Below are positions 1-6,668 of a DNA stretch of 6,883 nucleotides, one piece after another. Each line of letters opens with the position of its first letter. Position 1 is the stretch's first letter. Source of the stretch: an uncultured Lentisphaeria bacterium (GTDB lineage: Bacteria > Verrucomicrobiota > Lentisphaeria > JABSQK01 > CAJWLW01); NCBI GenBank assembly GCA_913042885.1, contig CAJWLW010000266.1, forward strand, positions 1 through 6,883. The letters run 5' to 3'. The notes under the pieces are model-generated. The model worked only from the letters and a program-made list of their open reading frames with translations. It searched no databases and was not told the origin of the DNA. The position numbers and the translations under genes were made by a program.

Positions 1-108
1 CGCAATCAACTTGAAGACGTGTTCTCGGCATCGCCGGTGCCCGTCGGCAACGAACTGTACCTGCGCGGGCACGACAATCTGTACTGCATCGTCGAAAACA
101 ATCCCTGA
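1..108 (+). CDS. C-terminal end of a probable PQQ-like beta-propeller repeat protein (partial)
   Basis: Only the last 35 codons are present, open from base 1 in frame 1 and closed by TGA at 106-108. The translation ends in a segment of the form SPVPVGNELYLRGHDNLYCI followed by a short tail. The pattern 'P-x-x-x-G-x-x-L-Y-L-R-G-x-x-x-L-Y-C-I' is the typical last blade of PQQ-like (pyrrolo-quinoline-quinone-like) beta-propeller proteins, which are often periplasmic and of unknown substrate. The next gene starts 16 nt later, so the two are probably co-transcribed. The N-terminus, any signal peptide and the rest of the propeller lie outside the window, so cofactor binding or enzymatic activity cannot be judged. 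It could also be another WD40/YVTN-type propeller. The fold assignment rests on one short motif recalled from the family. Confidence 0.6.
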   Translation, partial: RNQLEDVFSASPVPVGNELYLRGHDNLYCIVENNP

Positions 109-112
109 CCGT

Positions 113-119
113 GGAAGGA
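113..119 (+). promoter_or_regulatory. Ribosome binding site fixing the start of the dehydrogenase gene
   Basis: GGAAGGA ends 5 nt before the ATG at 125. The reading frame is open further upstream, with a possible TTG at 11, but that extension overlaps the preceding coding frame, has low-complexity Cys/Ser/Thr-rich composition and does not resemble the family. The Rossmann-fold start (beta-strand then GxGxxG) begins right after the ATG at 125, so this site decides the start. Confidence 0.7.
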
Positions 120-124
120 TCGAA

Positions 125-1078
125 ATGAAACTCGAGCAGATCGAAACAGTCACCGTCATTGGCCTCGGGCGCATGGGGCACGGTATTGCACAGACCTTCG
201 CCGTTGCCGGCTACGACGTCCGTGGCTTTGACAACTGCGCCGAAGCGCGTGCCACTGTCCCCGCCCGTATCCGGAGCAACCTGGCTGATTTTGTTGCCGC
301 CGGCATGCTCAATGCCGATAAAGTCGAGCCGACCCTGCAGCGTATCACCGTGGCCGACAGTGAAGCGGATGCCGTCGCCGGCTCCCAGTTCGTTGTCGAG
401 GCGATCGCCGAGGATCTCGAAGTCAAGCGCGACTATTTTGAACGCATTGAGGACTGCGTCACCGACGACACAATCCTGGCCAGCAACTCGTCGACGTTCA
501 CCGTATCGCTGTTTGGCGAAAACATGCGCAACACGGAACGGGCGGTAGTCACTCACTGGTTCAACCCGCCGCACATCGTGCCGACGGTCGAGGTCGTGCC
601 CGGCCCTCAAACTACCGAAGAGGTTACCGAAACCAGCGTGGCGCTGCATCGCCGAATCGGTAAACTGGCTATCCGCATCAATGGTGAACTCCCCGGCTTC
701 CTGGTCAATCGTGTCCAAAGCGCGATGATCCGCGAAGTCTGGGACCTGTACGAGCGCGGTATTGCCAGTGCCGAGGATATCGACACGGCGATCCGTGGCA
801 GTATCGGCTTCCGGCTGGCGCTGTTCGGGCCGTTGAAGATCTGCGACTTCGGCGGCATCGACATCTGGACCACGGTTTACAATAAACTGGCGCCAGACCT
901 GCGCGCCGACGCCGAGGTGCCGGCGATTATGAAGGCACATGTCGAGGCCGGTGATGCGGGTATGTCTGCCGGCCGCGGCATTCATGAATATGAATCTATC
1001 GAGACGGTCACAGCCGAGCGCGACGAGCTTATGCTCAAGCTGGCGAAACTGTTGCAACAATCCAGCAAGGAGTCCTGA
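125..1078 (+). CDS. 3-hydroxyacyl-CoA dehydrogenase family NAD-dependent oxidoreductase, 317 aa
   Basis: The predicted role is NAD-dependent oxidation of an L-beta-hydroxy acid or its CoA ester to the 3-keto compound in the cytoplasm. Visible motifs: the dinucleotide-binding GLGRMG at residues 13-18, an acidic residue at the end of beta-2 (D36) expected to prefer NAD over NADP, the LASNSS segment at 118-123, the catalytic His/Glu pair H144 and E156 in HWFNPPHIVPTVEVV with the family's usual 12-residue spacing, and N195 in PGFLVNRV. The C-terminal helical domain follows at about 190-317. The size fits stand-alone members, which include 3-hydroxybutyryl-CoA dehydrogenase, L-carnitine dehydrogenase and lambda-crystallin/gulonate dehydrogenase, so a free hydroxy acid is a possible substrate. 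The BKACE gene begins 2 nt downstream, which suggests that this enzyme makes the keto acid cleaved by the next one. The fold and chemistry are strongly supported; the substrate is inferred and unknown. Confidence 0.88.
   Translation: MKLEQIETVTVIGLGRMGHGIAQTFAVAGYDVRGFDNCAEARATVPARIRSNLADFVAAGMLNADKVEPTLQRITVADSEADAVAGSQFVVEAIAEDLEVKRDYFERIEDCVTDDTILASNSSTFTVSLFGENMRNTERAVVTHWFNPPHIVPTVEVVPGPQTTEEVTETSVALHRRIGKLAIRINGELPGFLVNRVQSAMIREVWDLYERGIASAEDIDTAIRGSIGFRLALFGPLKICDFGGIDIWTTVYNKLAPDLRADAEVPAIMKAHVEAGDAGMSAGRGIHEYESIETVTAERDELMLKLAKLLQQSSKES
1067..1072 (+). promoter_or_regulatory. Ribosome binding site of the BKACE gene, inside the dehydrogenase gene end
   Basis: AAGGAG lies within the last codons of the dehydrogenase gene, 8 nt before the ATG at 1081. 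The stop codon (1076-1078) falls between the site and the start, leaving a 2-nt gap. This layout suggests translational coupling, so that both enzymes are made in step. Confidence 0.7.
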
Positions 1079-1080
1079 AA

Positions 1081-2010
1081 ATGGCGAACAAAGTTATCAT
1101 CACCTGCGCCGTCACCGGTGCGATCCATACACCAACGATGTCGCCGCACCTGCCAATTACGCCCGACGAAATTGCTGCCGGCGCGATCGGCGCGGCCGAA
1201 GCTGGTGCCGCGATCCTGCATCTGCATGCCCGCAACCCGGAGGACGGCAGGCCGACGCAGGATCCCGAAATTTTTCGACAATTTCTGCCGCGCATCAAGG
1301 ACAGCGTCGACGCGGTGATCAATGTCACAACGGGGGGCGCCCCCTTTATGTCGCCCGAGGAACGGCTGGCCGGGCCACTGTCGCTGCAGCCGGAGATGTG
1401 TTCGCTCAACATGGGCTCGATGAACTTCGGATTGTACGGGGCACTCGAGCGTTTCAGTGATTGGCAGCATGATTGGGAAGTGCCGTATCTCGATGGCTCG
1501 CGTGACCGTATTTTCCGCAACACCTTTCAGGATATCGAGATGTTTCTGGAACGCCTCGGCAAAGGCTGCGGCACGCGTTTCGAGTTCGAGTGTTACGATG
1601 TCGGTCATCTGTACACACTGGCCCATTTCCTCGACCGCGGCCTGATCGAGCCACCGTTCTTCGTGCAGACTATTTTCGGGATCCTCGGCGGTATCGGCGC
1701 TGACACCGAGAATCTCATGCACATGCGCCGTATCGCTAACAAGCTCTTCGGCGACGACTATCAATGGTCAATCCTGGCGGCCGGTCGGTTTCAAACCAGT
1801 TTCGTGACGATGGGGGCAATTATGGGCGGGCACATGCGCGTCGGTCTCGAAGACAACCTGTACCTCGGCAAGGGCGTGCTGGCGAAGAGCAACGCAGACC
1901 AGGTTGCGAAGGTCCGCCGCATCATCGAGGAGTTGTCGCTGGAGATTGCTACACCAGCTGAAGCACGTCAGATGCTGGCGCTGAAGGGCGCGGAAAATGT
2001 CGGGTTCTGA
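1081..2010 (+). CDS. Beta-keto acid cleavage enzyme (BKACE / DUF849 / Kce-like), 309 aa
   Basis: BKACE enzymes are Zn-dependent TIM barrels that condense a beta-keto acid with acetyl-CoA and split the product into acetoacetyl-CoA and a new CoA ester. The founding member is the 3-keto-5-aminohexanoate cleavage enzyme Kce of lysine fermentation. Family marks seen here: the N-terminal strand ITCAVTGA (7-14), LPIT at 24-27, the zinc-ligand pair H47 and H49 in ILHLHAR, the NVTTGGAP loop at 81-88, PEM(x)SLN(x)G at 104-112, and GGHMRVGLEDN at 249-259, where R253, E257 (third protein zinc ligand) and D258 are the conserved catalytic residues. The C-terminal ATPAEAR motif (290-296) is also typical. 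Relative to Kce there is an insert around residues 118-148, a known variable region. Residue 15 is Ile where, from memory, Kce has Glu14 near the substrate amine, arguing against a lysine-pathway substrate. The gene is tightly coupled to the upstream dehydrogenase. Family assignment is firm; substrate unknown. Confidence 0.92.
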   Translation: MANKVIITCAVTGAIHTPTMSPHLPITPDEIAAGAIGAAEAGAAILHLHARNPEDGRPTQDPEIFRQFLPRIKDSVDAVINVTTGGAPFMSPEERLAGPLSLQPEMCSLNMGSMNFGLYGALERFSDWQHDWEVPYLDGSRDRIFRNTFQDIEMFLERLGKGCGTRFEFECYDVGHLYTLAHFLDRGLIEPPFFVQTIFGILGGIGADTENLMHMRRIANKLFGDDYQWSILAAGRFQTSFVTMGAIMGGHMRVGLEDNLYLGKGVLAKSNADQVAKVRRIIEELSLEIATPAEARQMLALKGAENVGF

Positions 2011-2266
2011 GCAATGGCGCGTCAGGTGACGAAGCTGATTTTAACCTGGCTTCACTCGAAGTTGTCCGGCATGATGCTCGCGCCGTGGGTGTTATCAATG
2101 TTGTGATGCTCGCCGAACGCACAGCGCATGTCGCGCTGTTTCCCCACAAATCTTTAGACCGGATCAAAGGTGGCAGACCGATCCCTGTAGGCGCGAGGAG
2201 CGATATCTCGCCTGCGGTGTTTTCACCTGCCATTCCCATTCGTGATCAAGACGCGGAGACGCTTTA
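2011..2266 (+). other. Intergenic region without a confident gene
   Basis: This 256-nt gap separates the BKACE gene from the large secreted-protein gene. It holds two short hairpins near its left end: CGTC/GACG with a 4-nt loop at 2020-2031, and CTTC/GAAG with a 4-nt loop near 2050-2062. Neither is followed by a clear T-run, so a factor-independent terminator is not convincing. A REP-like hairpin sits at 2184-2215. A short open frame can be started at GTG 2085 or ATG 2106 and ends at the TAA overlapping the next start, but it has no ribosome site and no recognisable protein. I saw no strong sigma-70 promoter for the downstream gene. Confidence 0.5.
2184..2215 (+). repeat. REP-like palindromic element with GTAG head (single copy)
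   Basis: The stretch begins CCTGTAGGCGCGAG and closes with CTCGCCTGC. GCGAG at 2193-2197 pairs perfectly with CTCGC at 2207-2211 around a 9-nt loop. An alternative fold pairs GGC and GAG with CTC and GCC, leaving a 2-nt bulge. The GTAG at 2187-2190 directly before the stem matches the conserved head of REP elements mobilised by RAYT (TnpA-REP) transposases in Pseudomonas and other gammaproteobacteria. The location in an intergenic gap just after an operon end is also typical. Only one copy is visible, so repetitiveness in the genome is inferred, not seen. Confidence 0.55.
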
Positions 2267-5200
2267 ATGTCAAATACCGTGGCGCGCGCCATCGTCCTCC
2301 TGCTGGTAACTACTGCTCTCGGCTCTGCCGAGATTCCGCCGCTCGATCTATGGACGGATGCCGATATCAAGCCATGGTCGGCAGGTGCCATGAGCCCGGA
2401 CCGGGCATCGATCAAATCCAATACCACGCGGCTGATGGGACGGCGCAGTGTCGAGCTGATCGCACAGCCCGGTGACACGCCAGTAAAGTTCTCCCTGAAT
2501 CTCGGCAAAGCCTGGGACCTATCCGACGCTGATCAGCTGGTGCTGGCCTGGCGTGTTCTCGAAGGCCAGGCGACAGGCGGCAGGAATCCGCAGGTGAGGG
2601 TGTGGTCAAAGAACAAAATCGGCAAGGGTTTCAGCAGCTACAGCGATCTGCCAATCAGCGACAAGTGGCAACATATCCGGCTCGACCTGACCAGCCCCAA
2701 CGCCGTCGAGAAACAGCATGGCGCGGCCAGCCGGCAGGGCATCGAACGCATTGACATTACGTTGCCGGCGACTGACCGAGTAATACGGATCCTGGTCGAC
2801 GACCTGCACTTCGAAAGGTCTGCCGCCATAGTTCTGAAACGCGCCCGCGAGCTCGGACCTCTGGAAGAAGATATCCGGCCGGAACGCTATGCGAAATACC
2901 TGTGCGGCTCGCATCTCAAGCCGGCGCAGCGCCCGGCATTGGAAGCGCTGTACGCGCCGCAGGCACCGCCGCCGGAGACGCCGCACCATACCTGGGGCAA
3001 GCCGTTGGGCAAAGGGCCGCTGCGCGTCCTGTTCGTCGTGAATCTGGCGTTTCAGCGGGAAGTGATCGAGTTGGCCCAGCGTTTCGACATGGGATACGAC
3101 TTCGTGCCGTTGCTGATGGTGCAGCGCTACAAACCCGACGTGCTCTCGGATCTCGCGCGCAAGGAGTACGACGTGATCGTGACAGCGGCGCTGGATCCGG
3201 ACGCTCAGATGGCGCCGTTCATCGAGTGGCTGAACTTACAGGTAGCCGCCGGCAAAGGCTGGATAGCGATCAATTCCGGCGGCAATGCGGGCGAAATCGC
3301 GCTGCCTTTCAGCAGTATCAAAGGCGAGAAACCCGTCGTCGACAAGTGGCAGGTCGGGCATGAGCATCCGATCGTTACGGGCGCGCCGATAGATATCCTG
3401 CCGCCGTTCCAGACACGGCGGTATACTCCCGCAAGCAACGACGCAGAAGTGATTCTGCGCGGTGCGTCAGGAGACGCCAAGATGATTGTCAAAACGCACG
3501 GGGACGGGCGCATCGTCAACCTCTGTTCCGGCTTTGGTAATGGCGCGTTTTCGATTTTGCCAACGCCGACCGGCGGTGAACACGTCAAGCATCAGTTTCC
3601 GTATTGGGAATACGAGTATTCGCTGCTGGCGAAAGCGATGCTGTGGGCGGCCGGCCGTGCACCGCCGATCAGCGTGGTGCTGTCTGGTGAACTGCGACGG
3701 CCGCGAGAGGCGGAGACGACGGTTGCTTTCAAGTTCAACTCAAAGGCGCCGTTCAAGGGCAGAGCAGCAGCGGCCTGGCAACTGATCGACGGCAACCGCT
3801 ACGAGATTGCTGCGCAGCAGCTCATAGTTGCCGGCGAAATGACGATCGAGGTTCCTGTGCCGCCCGGCATGCCGGTCGGTACGCATGCGCTCGAACTGTC
3901 TGTCTTCGATGATCAGGGCCGTGTCGTTGACTGGTGGCGCTGGCCATGGACAGTTGAAGGCAATGTAGAAATCGACTCGGTTGACCTTGATCGGCCCCAG
4001 TATACGCACGGCGACGAGGTCGGGGTTACGGCGACAGTCCGAAATGCCGGCGCCGCAGTCGATGGCACTGTGCAGTTCGAAATCTACGACACCTGGCGGC
4101 GGCTCATCTATCGCAATGTGTCGGAGCTGGAGATTGCGGCAGGCACGACAACGAAGCAGTTGAGCATCAAGGTGTCGCCGGCCTTTCTCACCGACGTTGT
4201 GACATTGAAGGTAAGTGTGCTCGACGAACACGGCCTGGCGGCAGTAGCATTCCGACGGTTGTACGTACCGCTCGATCCGAAAAAGAAGCACGAGACCTGG
4301 TGGGTCGGCGCCACCGCCGGCGGGTTGAACATGCATCCGCACATTTACGAGCACCTCGCCAAACACGTCCGGGCCCTCGGCATCAACACGATCATGACCA
4401 ACGGCCGGCATCAGGCAGAGCAGGCGGAGCTGATTGTCGATAACAATCTGTGGGTAACCCCGGAAAACATCATCAAGACCGGACGCTGGAACAAGCGATT
4501 CGCCGATGGCATCCGCAACCCGTGTCTCAGTAATCCCGCGGTGCGGACTCAGAACCGGCAGGTCGCCAGTGCGTTCGCGGGGGCGTTCCGGCGTTTTGGT
4601 GCACTCGGCTACAGCAGCATGGGGAAGCACAGCCTCTGCACCGCCCGGCCGAACGGCACCGCCTGCCTGGGCCCCTATTGCCGCGCCGAGTTCATGGCGC
4701 ATTTGCAGCGGACCTACGAAGAGCTCAAGGAGCTCAACGCCCAATGGGATACGGAATACGAAACTTGGGACGAAGTAAAGGCCCTGCGCTGGGAGGATGG
4801 TGCTGCGGATCTGAAGAACCCGGCTCGCTGGATCGACTTCCGTCTGTTCATGGAAGATGTCTACACCGGTATGCAGTCGCGCTTCAATGAGGCGATTCGA
4901 CGCGTCCATCCGGAGGCCTATGTCGGTTACAACCGCGGCGTGTACGGAGAGAGCCCGTTCGGCGGATTCAATCGGGCCAAGCTTGGCCGCATATCGAATT
5001 TTTCGATCGAGCACCAACCGTCATGGCTCGAGGACAAGAGCGTGTCGACAACGATGGAGCTGCTGCTCGACAGCGCGCCGGATATGAAGGTCGGCTACTA
5101 CACCGGCTACAAATACATGGACTTCGAACCGGACCGCTACTGGTTCAAGGCGTGGTGGATGGCCTGCCGCCAGCAGTACGGTCCGTTCTTCTACACGGTC

Positions 5201-6517
5201 AACAACGACGCTTCGACCTTTGCCGACTACGCCTACGTGAAGATCCATCCATCGCTGGTCGACAATGGATTCTCAAGCTATATCGGCGAGCCGTTGAAGG
5301 ACCTTGTCCACGGCATCGGGAAGTTGTTCCTGAACGTCCAGCGTGACGTCGACATTGCCGTGTATCATTCGCAGGCGTCGATGATGCGCCGGTCGTATGA
5401 GACGCACAGGTTTCCGCAGAAGACGAAGCTGCCGAAATGGGACGTACGCAAACTGCTTCGAGAGATCGATCAGGATTACCGCCGTCTCGTCGCCGGCCAG
5501 CTTTTCGCAGGCGAGGCAAACAGCTTCAAAGTGCTGATCCTTGCCGATGTCGTGTCTCTCGGCGACGCCGAATGGCAGGCACTCGAGGCGTTCATGCAGC
5601 AGGGCGGCCATGTCATCGGATTCGCTCGCACCGGTATCACCGACGAACACGGCACCTACCATCCGGACAAACATCCGGAGGCCCGGGTATTCGGCGTGAA
5701 GTACACCCGCGAAGCTTTCAAATGGCGCCCGGAAAAGCTGCTGCAGAAACGCACTGTGGTCGAAGTGCTTGCCAGCAAAAGGGTTATCAATGTCAGTGCC
5801 GATGTGCATGCGATGTTTCCAGACGGCGGCCTCGCGGTGGGTTACAAGAAACACGGCGCAGGCGGCGCGATCTACTGCAACTTCAGCAGCAATATGGCGC
5901 TTGCCGACCTGAATCATGATTTTCTCGCCCAGTTGCTGCGCATGGCTGGACTCGACAGCAGTCCCCTGGTCCTCCGAGACGGCCGGCGAGCCGGCGGGTT
6001 TCAAGTGTTTCGCTACAGCAGCGGCGGCATCCGGTTCTACGCCTTGCTACAGACGATGGGTTCCGATCATCCGGCCGGGACACCGTTGCAACTGGTGACG
6101 GGCGGACCGTTGTATGTGTACAACGTGCTCGACGAGAGTGTGACCGGTACGCGTGACCGGATCGATTTCAAAGCTCCCGGCAAAGGGCGCCCGGTGCTGT
6201 GCGCAGCGATGAAGTACACCGTGGATAACGTGAAAATTTCCGGTGCGAACTCCGCAAAAGCTGGAGACTCCTACCCATTCAGCATCAGGATCATGGGCGG
6301 CGGCCGAATGACCGGCGATCATATAGTGCGGTTCGAGGTCATCGACCCGAACGACACGATCGTCGAGGTCCATACGCGCAATGCAAAGACAAGCCAGGGC
6401 CGGTATCGCGGCCACGTGCCGTTTGCATTGAACGCACCGGCGGGTATCTGGAGGATCGTGGCGCGCGATATCATCAGCGGCAAGTCGGTGACGAAGAAGA
6501 TTGAAGTCCGGCAGTAG
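2267..6517 (+). CDS. Large exported modular protein: ThuA-like plus GH42-like domains, 1416 aa
   Basis: I do not recognise a named gene. The ATG at 2267 has GGAG at 2255-2258, 8 nt upstream. Residues 1-21 form a Sec signal peptide: one Arg, a hydrophobic core IVLLLVTTAL, cleavage likely after GSA. There is no lipobox, so the protein is probably periplasmic or secreted. Approximate domains: 25-185 carbohydrate-binding-like beta-sandwich ending in a 'VRILVDDLHF'-type strand (here IRILVDDLHF); 250-465 ThuA/class-I-glutamine-amidotransferase-like (RVLFVVN, EHPIVTGAP, ending YEYSLLAKAMLWAAGR); 466-564 and 565-670 Ig-like domains; 675-1025 GH42-type barrel, with the CxxxxC...EF...YEELKELNAQWDTEY signature at about 800-830; 1027-1230 GH42 trimerisation-like (VLILADVVSL, FMQQGGHVIGF); 1232-1416 beta-sandwiches. 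This suggests glycan binding or processing. However, the GH42 acid/base Asn-Glu is replaced in the aligned stretch (SSMGKHS, 783-789), and a nucleophile Glu is not clear near 943-948. The ThuA-like part lacks a GATase cysteine (INSGGN). Activity is therefore uncertain. Domain limits were estimated by eye. Confidence 0.8.
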   Translation: MSNTVARAIVLLLVTTALGSAEIPPLDLWTDADIKPWSAGAMSPDRASIKSNTTRLMGRRSVELIAQPGDTPVKFSLNLGKAWDLSDADQLVLAWRVLEGQATGGRNPQVRVWSKNKIGKGFSSYSDLPISDKWQHIRLDLTSPNAVEKQHGAASRQGIERIDITLPATDRVIRILVDDLHFERSAAIVLKRARELGPLEEDIRPERYAKYLCGSHLKPAQRPALEALYAPQAPPPETPHHTWGKPLGKGPLRVLFVVNLAFQREVIELAQRFDMGYDFVPLLMVQRYKPDVLSDLARKEYDVIVTAALDPDAQMAPFIEWLNLQVAAGKGWIAINSGGNAGEIALPFSSIKGEKPVVDKWQVGHEHPIVTGAPIDILPPFQTRRYTPASNDAEVILRGASGDAKMIVKTHGDGRIVNLCSGFGNGAFSILPTPTGGEHVKHQFPYWEYEYSLLAKAMLWAAGRAPPISVVLSGELRRPREAETTVAFKFNSKAPFKGRAAAAWQLIDGNRYEIAAQQLIVAGEMTIEVPVPPGMPVGTHALELSVFDDQGRVVDWWRWPWTVEGNVEIDSVDLDRPQYTHGDEVGVTATVRNAGAAVDGTVQFEIYDTWRRLIYRNVSELEIAAGTTTKQLSIKVSPAFLTDVVTLKVSVLDEHGLAAVAFRRLYVPLDPKKKHETWWVGATAGGLNMHPHIYEHLAKHVRALGINTIMTNGRHQAEQAELIVDNNLWVTPENIIKTGRWNKRFADGIRNPCLSNPAVRTQNRQVASAFAGAFRRFGALGYSSMGKHSLCTARPNGTACLGPYCRAEFMAHLQRTYEELKELNAQWDTEYETWDEVKALRWEDGAADLKNPARWIDFRLFMEDVYTGMQSRFNEAIRRVHPEAYVGYNRGVYGESPFGGFNRAKLGRISNFSIEHQPSWLEDKSVSTTMELLLDSAPDMKVGYYTGYKYMDFEPDRYWFKAWWMACRQQYGPFFYTVNNDASTFADYAYVKIHPSLVDNGFSSYIGEPLKDLVHGIGKLFLNVQRDVDIAVYHSQASMMRRSYETHRFPQKTKLPKWDVRKLLREIDQDYRRLVAGQLFAGEANSFKVLILADVVSLGDAEWQALEAFMQQGGHVIGFARTGITDEHGTYHPDKHPEARVFGVKYTREAFKWRPEKLLQKRTVVEVLASKRVINVSADVHAMFPDGGLAVGYKKHGAGGAIYCNFSSNMALADLNHDFLAQLLRMAGLDSSPLVLRDGRRAGGFQVFRYSSGGIRFYALLQTMGSDHPAGTPLQLVTGGPLYVYNVLDESVTGTRDRIDFKAPGKGRPVLCAAMKYTVDNVKISGANSAKAGDSYPFSIRIMGGGRMTGDHIVRFEVIDPNDTIVEVHTRNAKTSQGRYRGHVPFALNAPAGIWRIVARDIISGKSVTKKIEVRQ

Positions 6518-6626
6518 ATTGAACTAAACACCTCAAAACCCGGTTGCGGAGGACTCGCAGCGGTTGTCGGGTCGTCGGGCTTTCAGGTCTTGGCGGCTTA
6601 GTCATGGCATCGAGTCGATGGAAGGA

Positions 6627-6653
6627 TATTATACGGCACGCTAAATTCGTATA
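6627..6653 (+). promoter_or_regulatory. Possible -10 box overlapping a 6-bp operator-like dyad upstream of the RtcR-like gene
   Basis: TATTAT at 6627-6632 is a fair sigma-70 -10 hexamer, but no good -35 lies 16-18 nt upstream. Overlapping it is a perfect inverted repeat, TATACG (6630-6635) and CGTATA (6648-6653), separated by 12 nt. Half-site centres are 18 nt apart, nearly two helical turns, which would suit a dimeric DNA-binding protein. A bound factor would cover the start region of transcription. The regulatory role is inferred. Confidence 0.3.
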
Positions 6654-6668
6654 CAGATTTCACGTCTG
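6654..6668 (+). other. Small hairpin directly upstream of the RtcR-like ribosome binding site
   Basis: CAGA at 6654-6657 pairs with TCTG at 6665-6668, and a T-G wobble could add one pair, leaving a 5-nt loop. The arm ends one base before the G-run (6670-6674) that serves as the ribosome binding site 3 nt ahead of the ATG. It could modulate translation initiation, but such a short stem may be chance. Confidence 0.2.

Noticed and set aside
11..124. Upstream extension of the dehydrogenase frame from a TTG at 11
   Set aside because: It overlaps the propeller gene's frame, has Cys/Ser/Thr-rich composition with no family match, and the ATG at 125 has a good ribosome site immediately before the Rossmann motif.
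982..1764. 260-aa open frame on the minus strand
   Set aside because: It spans the dehydrogenase end and the BKACE gene, both well supported on the + strand. The translation has no family features.
3740..5017. 425-aa open frame on the minus strand
   Set aside because: It lies wholly inside the large gene, whose + strand translation has clear domains. Long antisense frames are expected in GC-rich coding DNA, and the translation shows no recognisable motif.
5273..6004. 243-aa open frame on the minus strand
   Set aside because: It is antisense to the GH42 trimerisation-like part of the large protein, has no motif and no ribosome site of note.
6538..6572. Nested inverted repeat after the large gene as a rho-independent terminator
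   Set aside because: The stems are short and broken by large internal loops, and no T-run follows.
6586..6625. Sigma-54 -24/-12 promoter upstream of the RtcR-like gene
   Set aside because: Several TGGC words occur (near 6591 and 6605), but none has GC at the required 10-nt spacing after GG.
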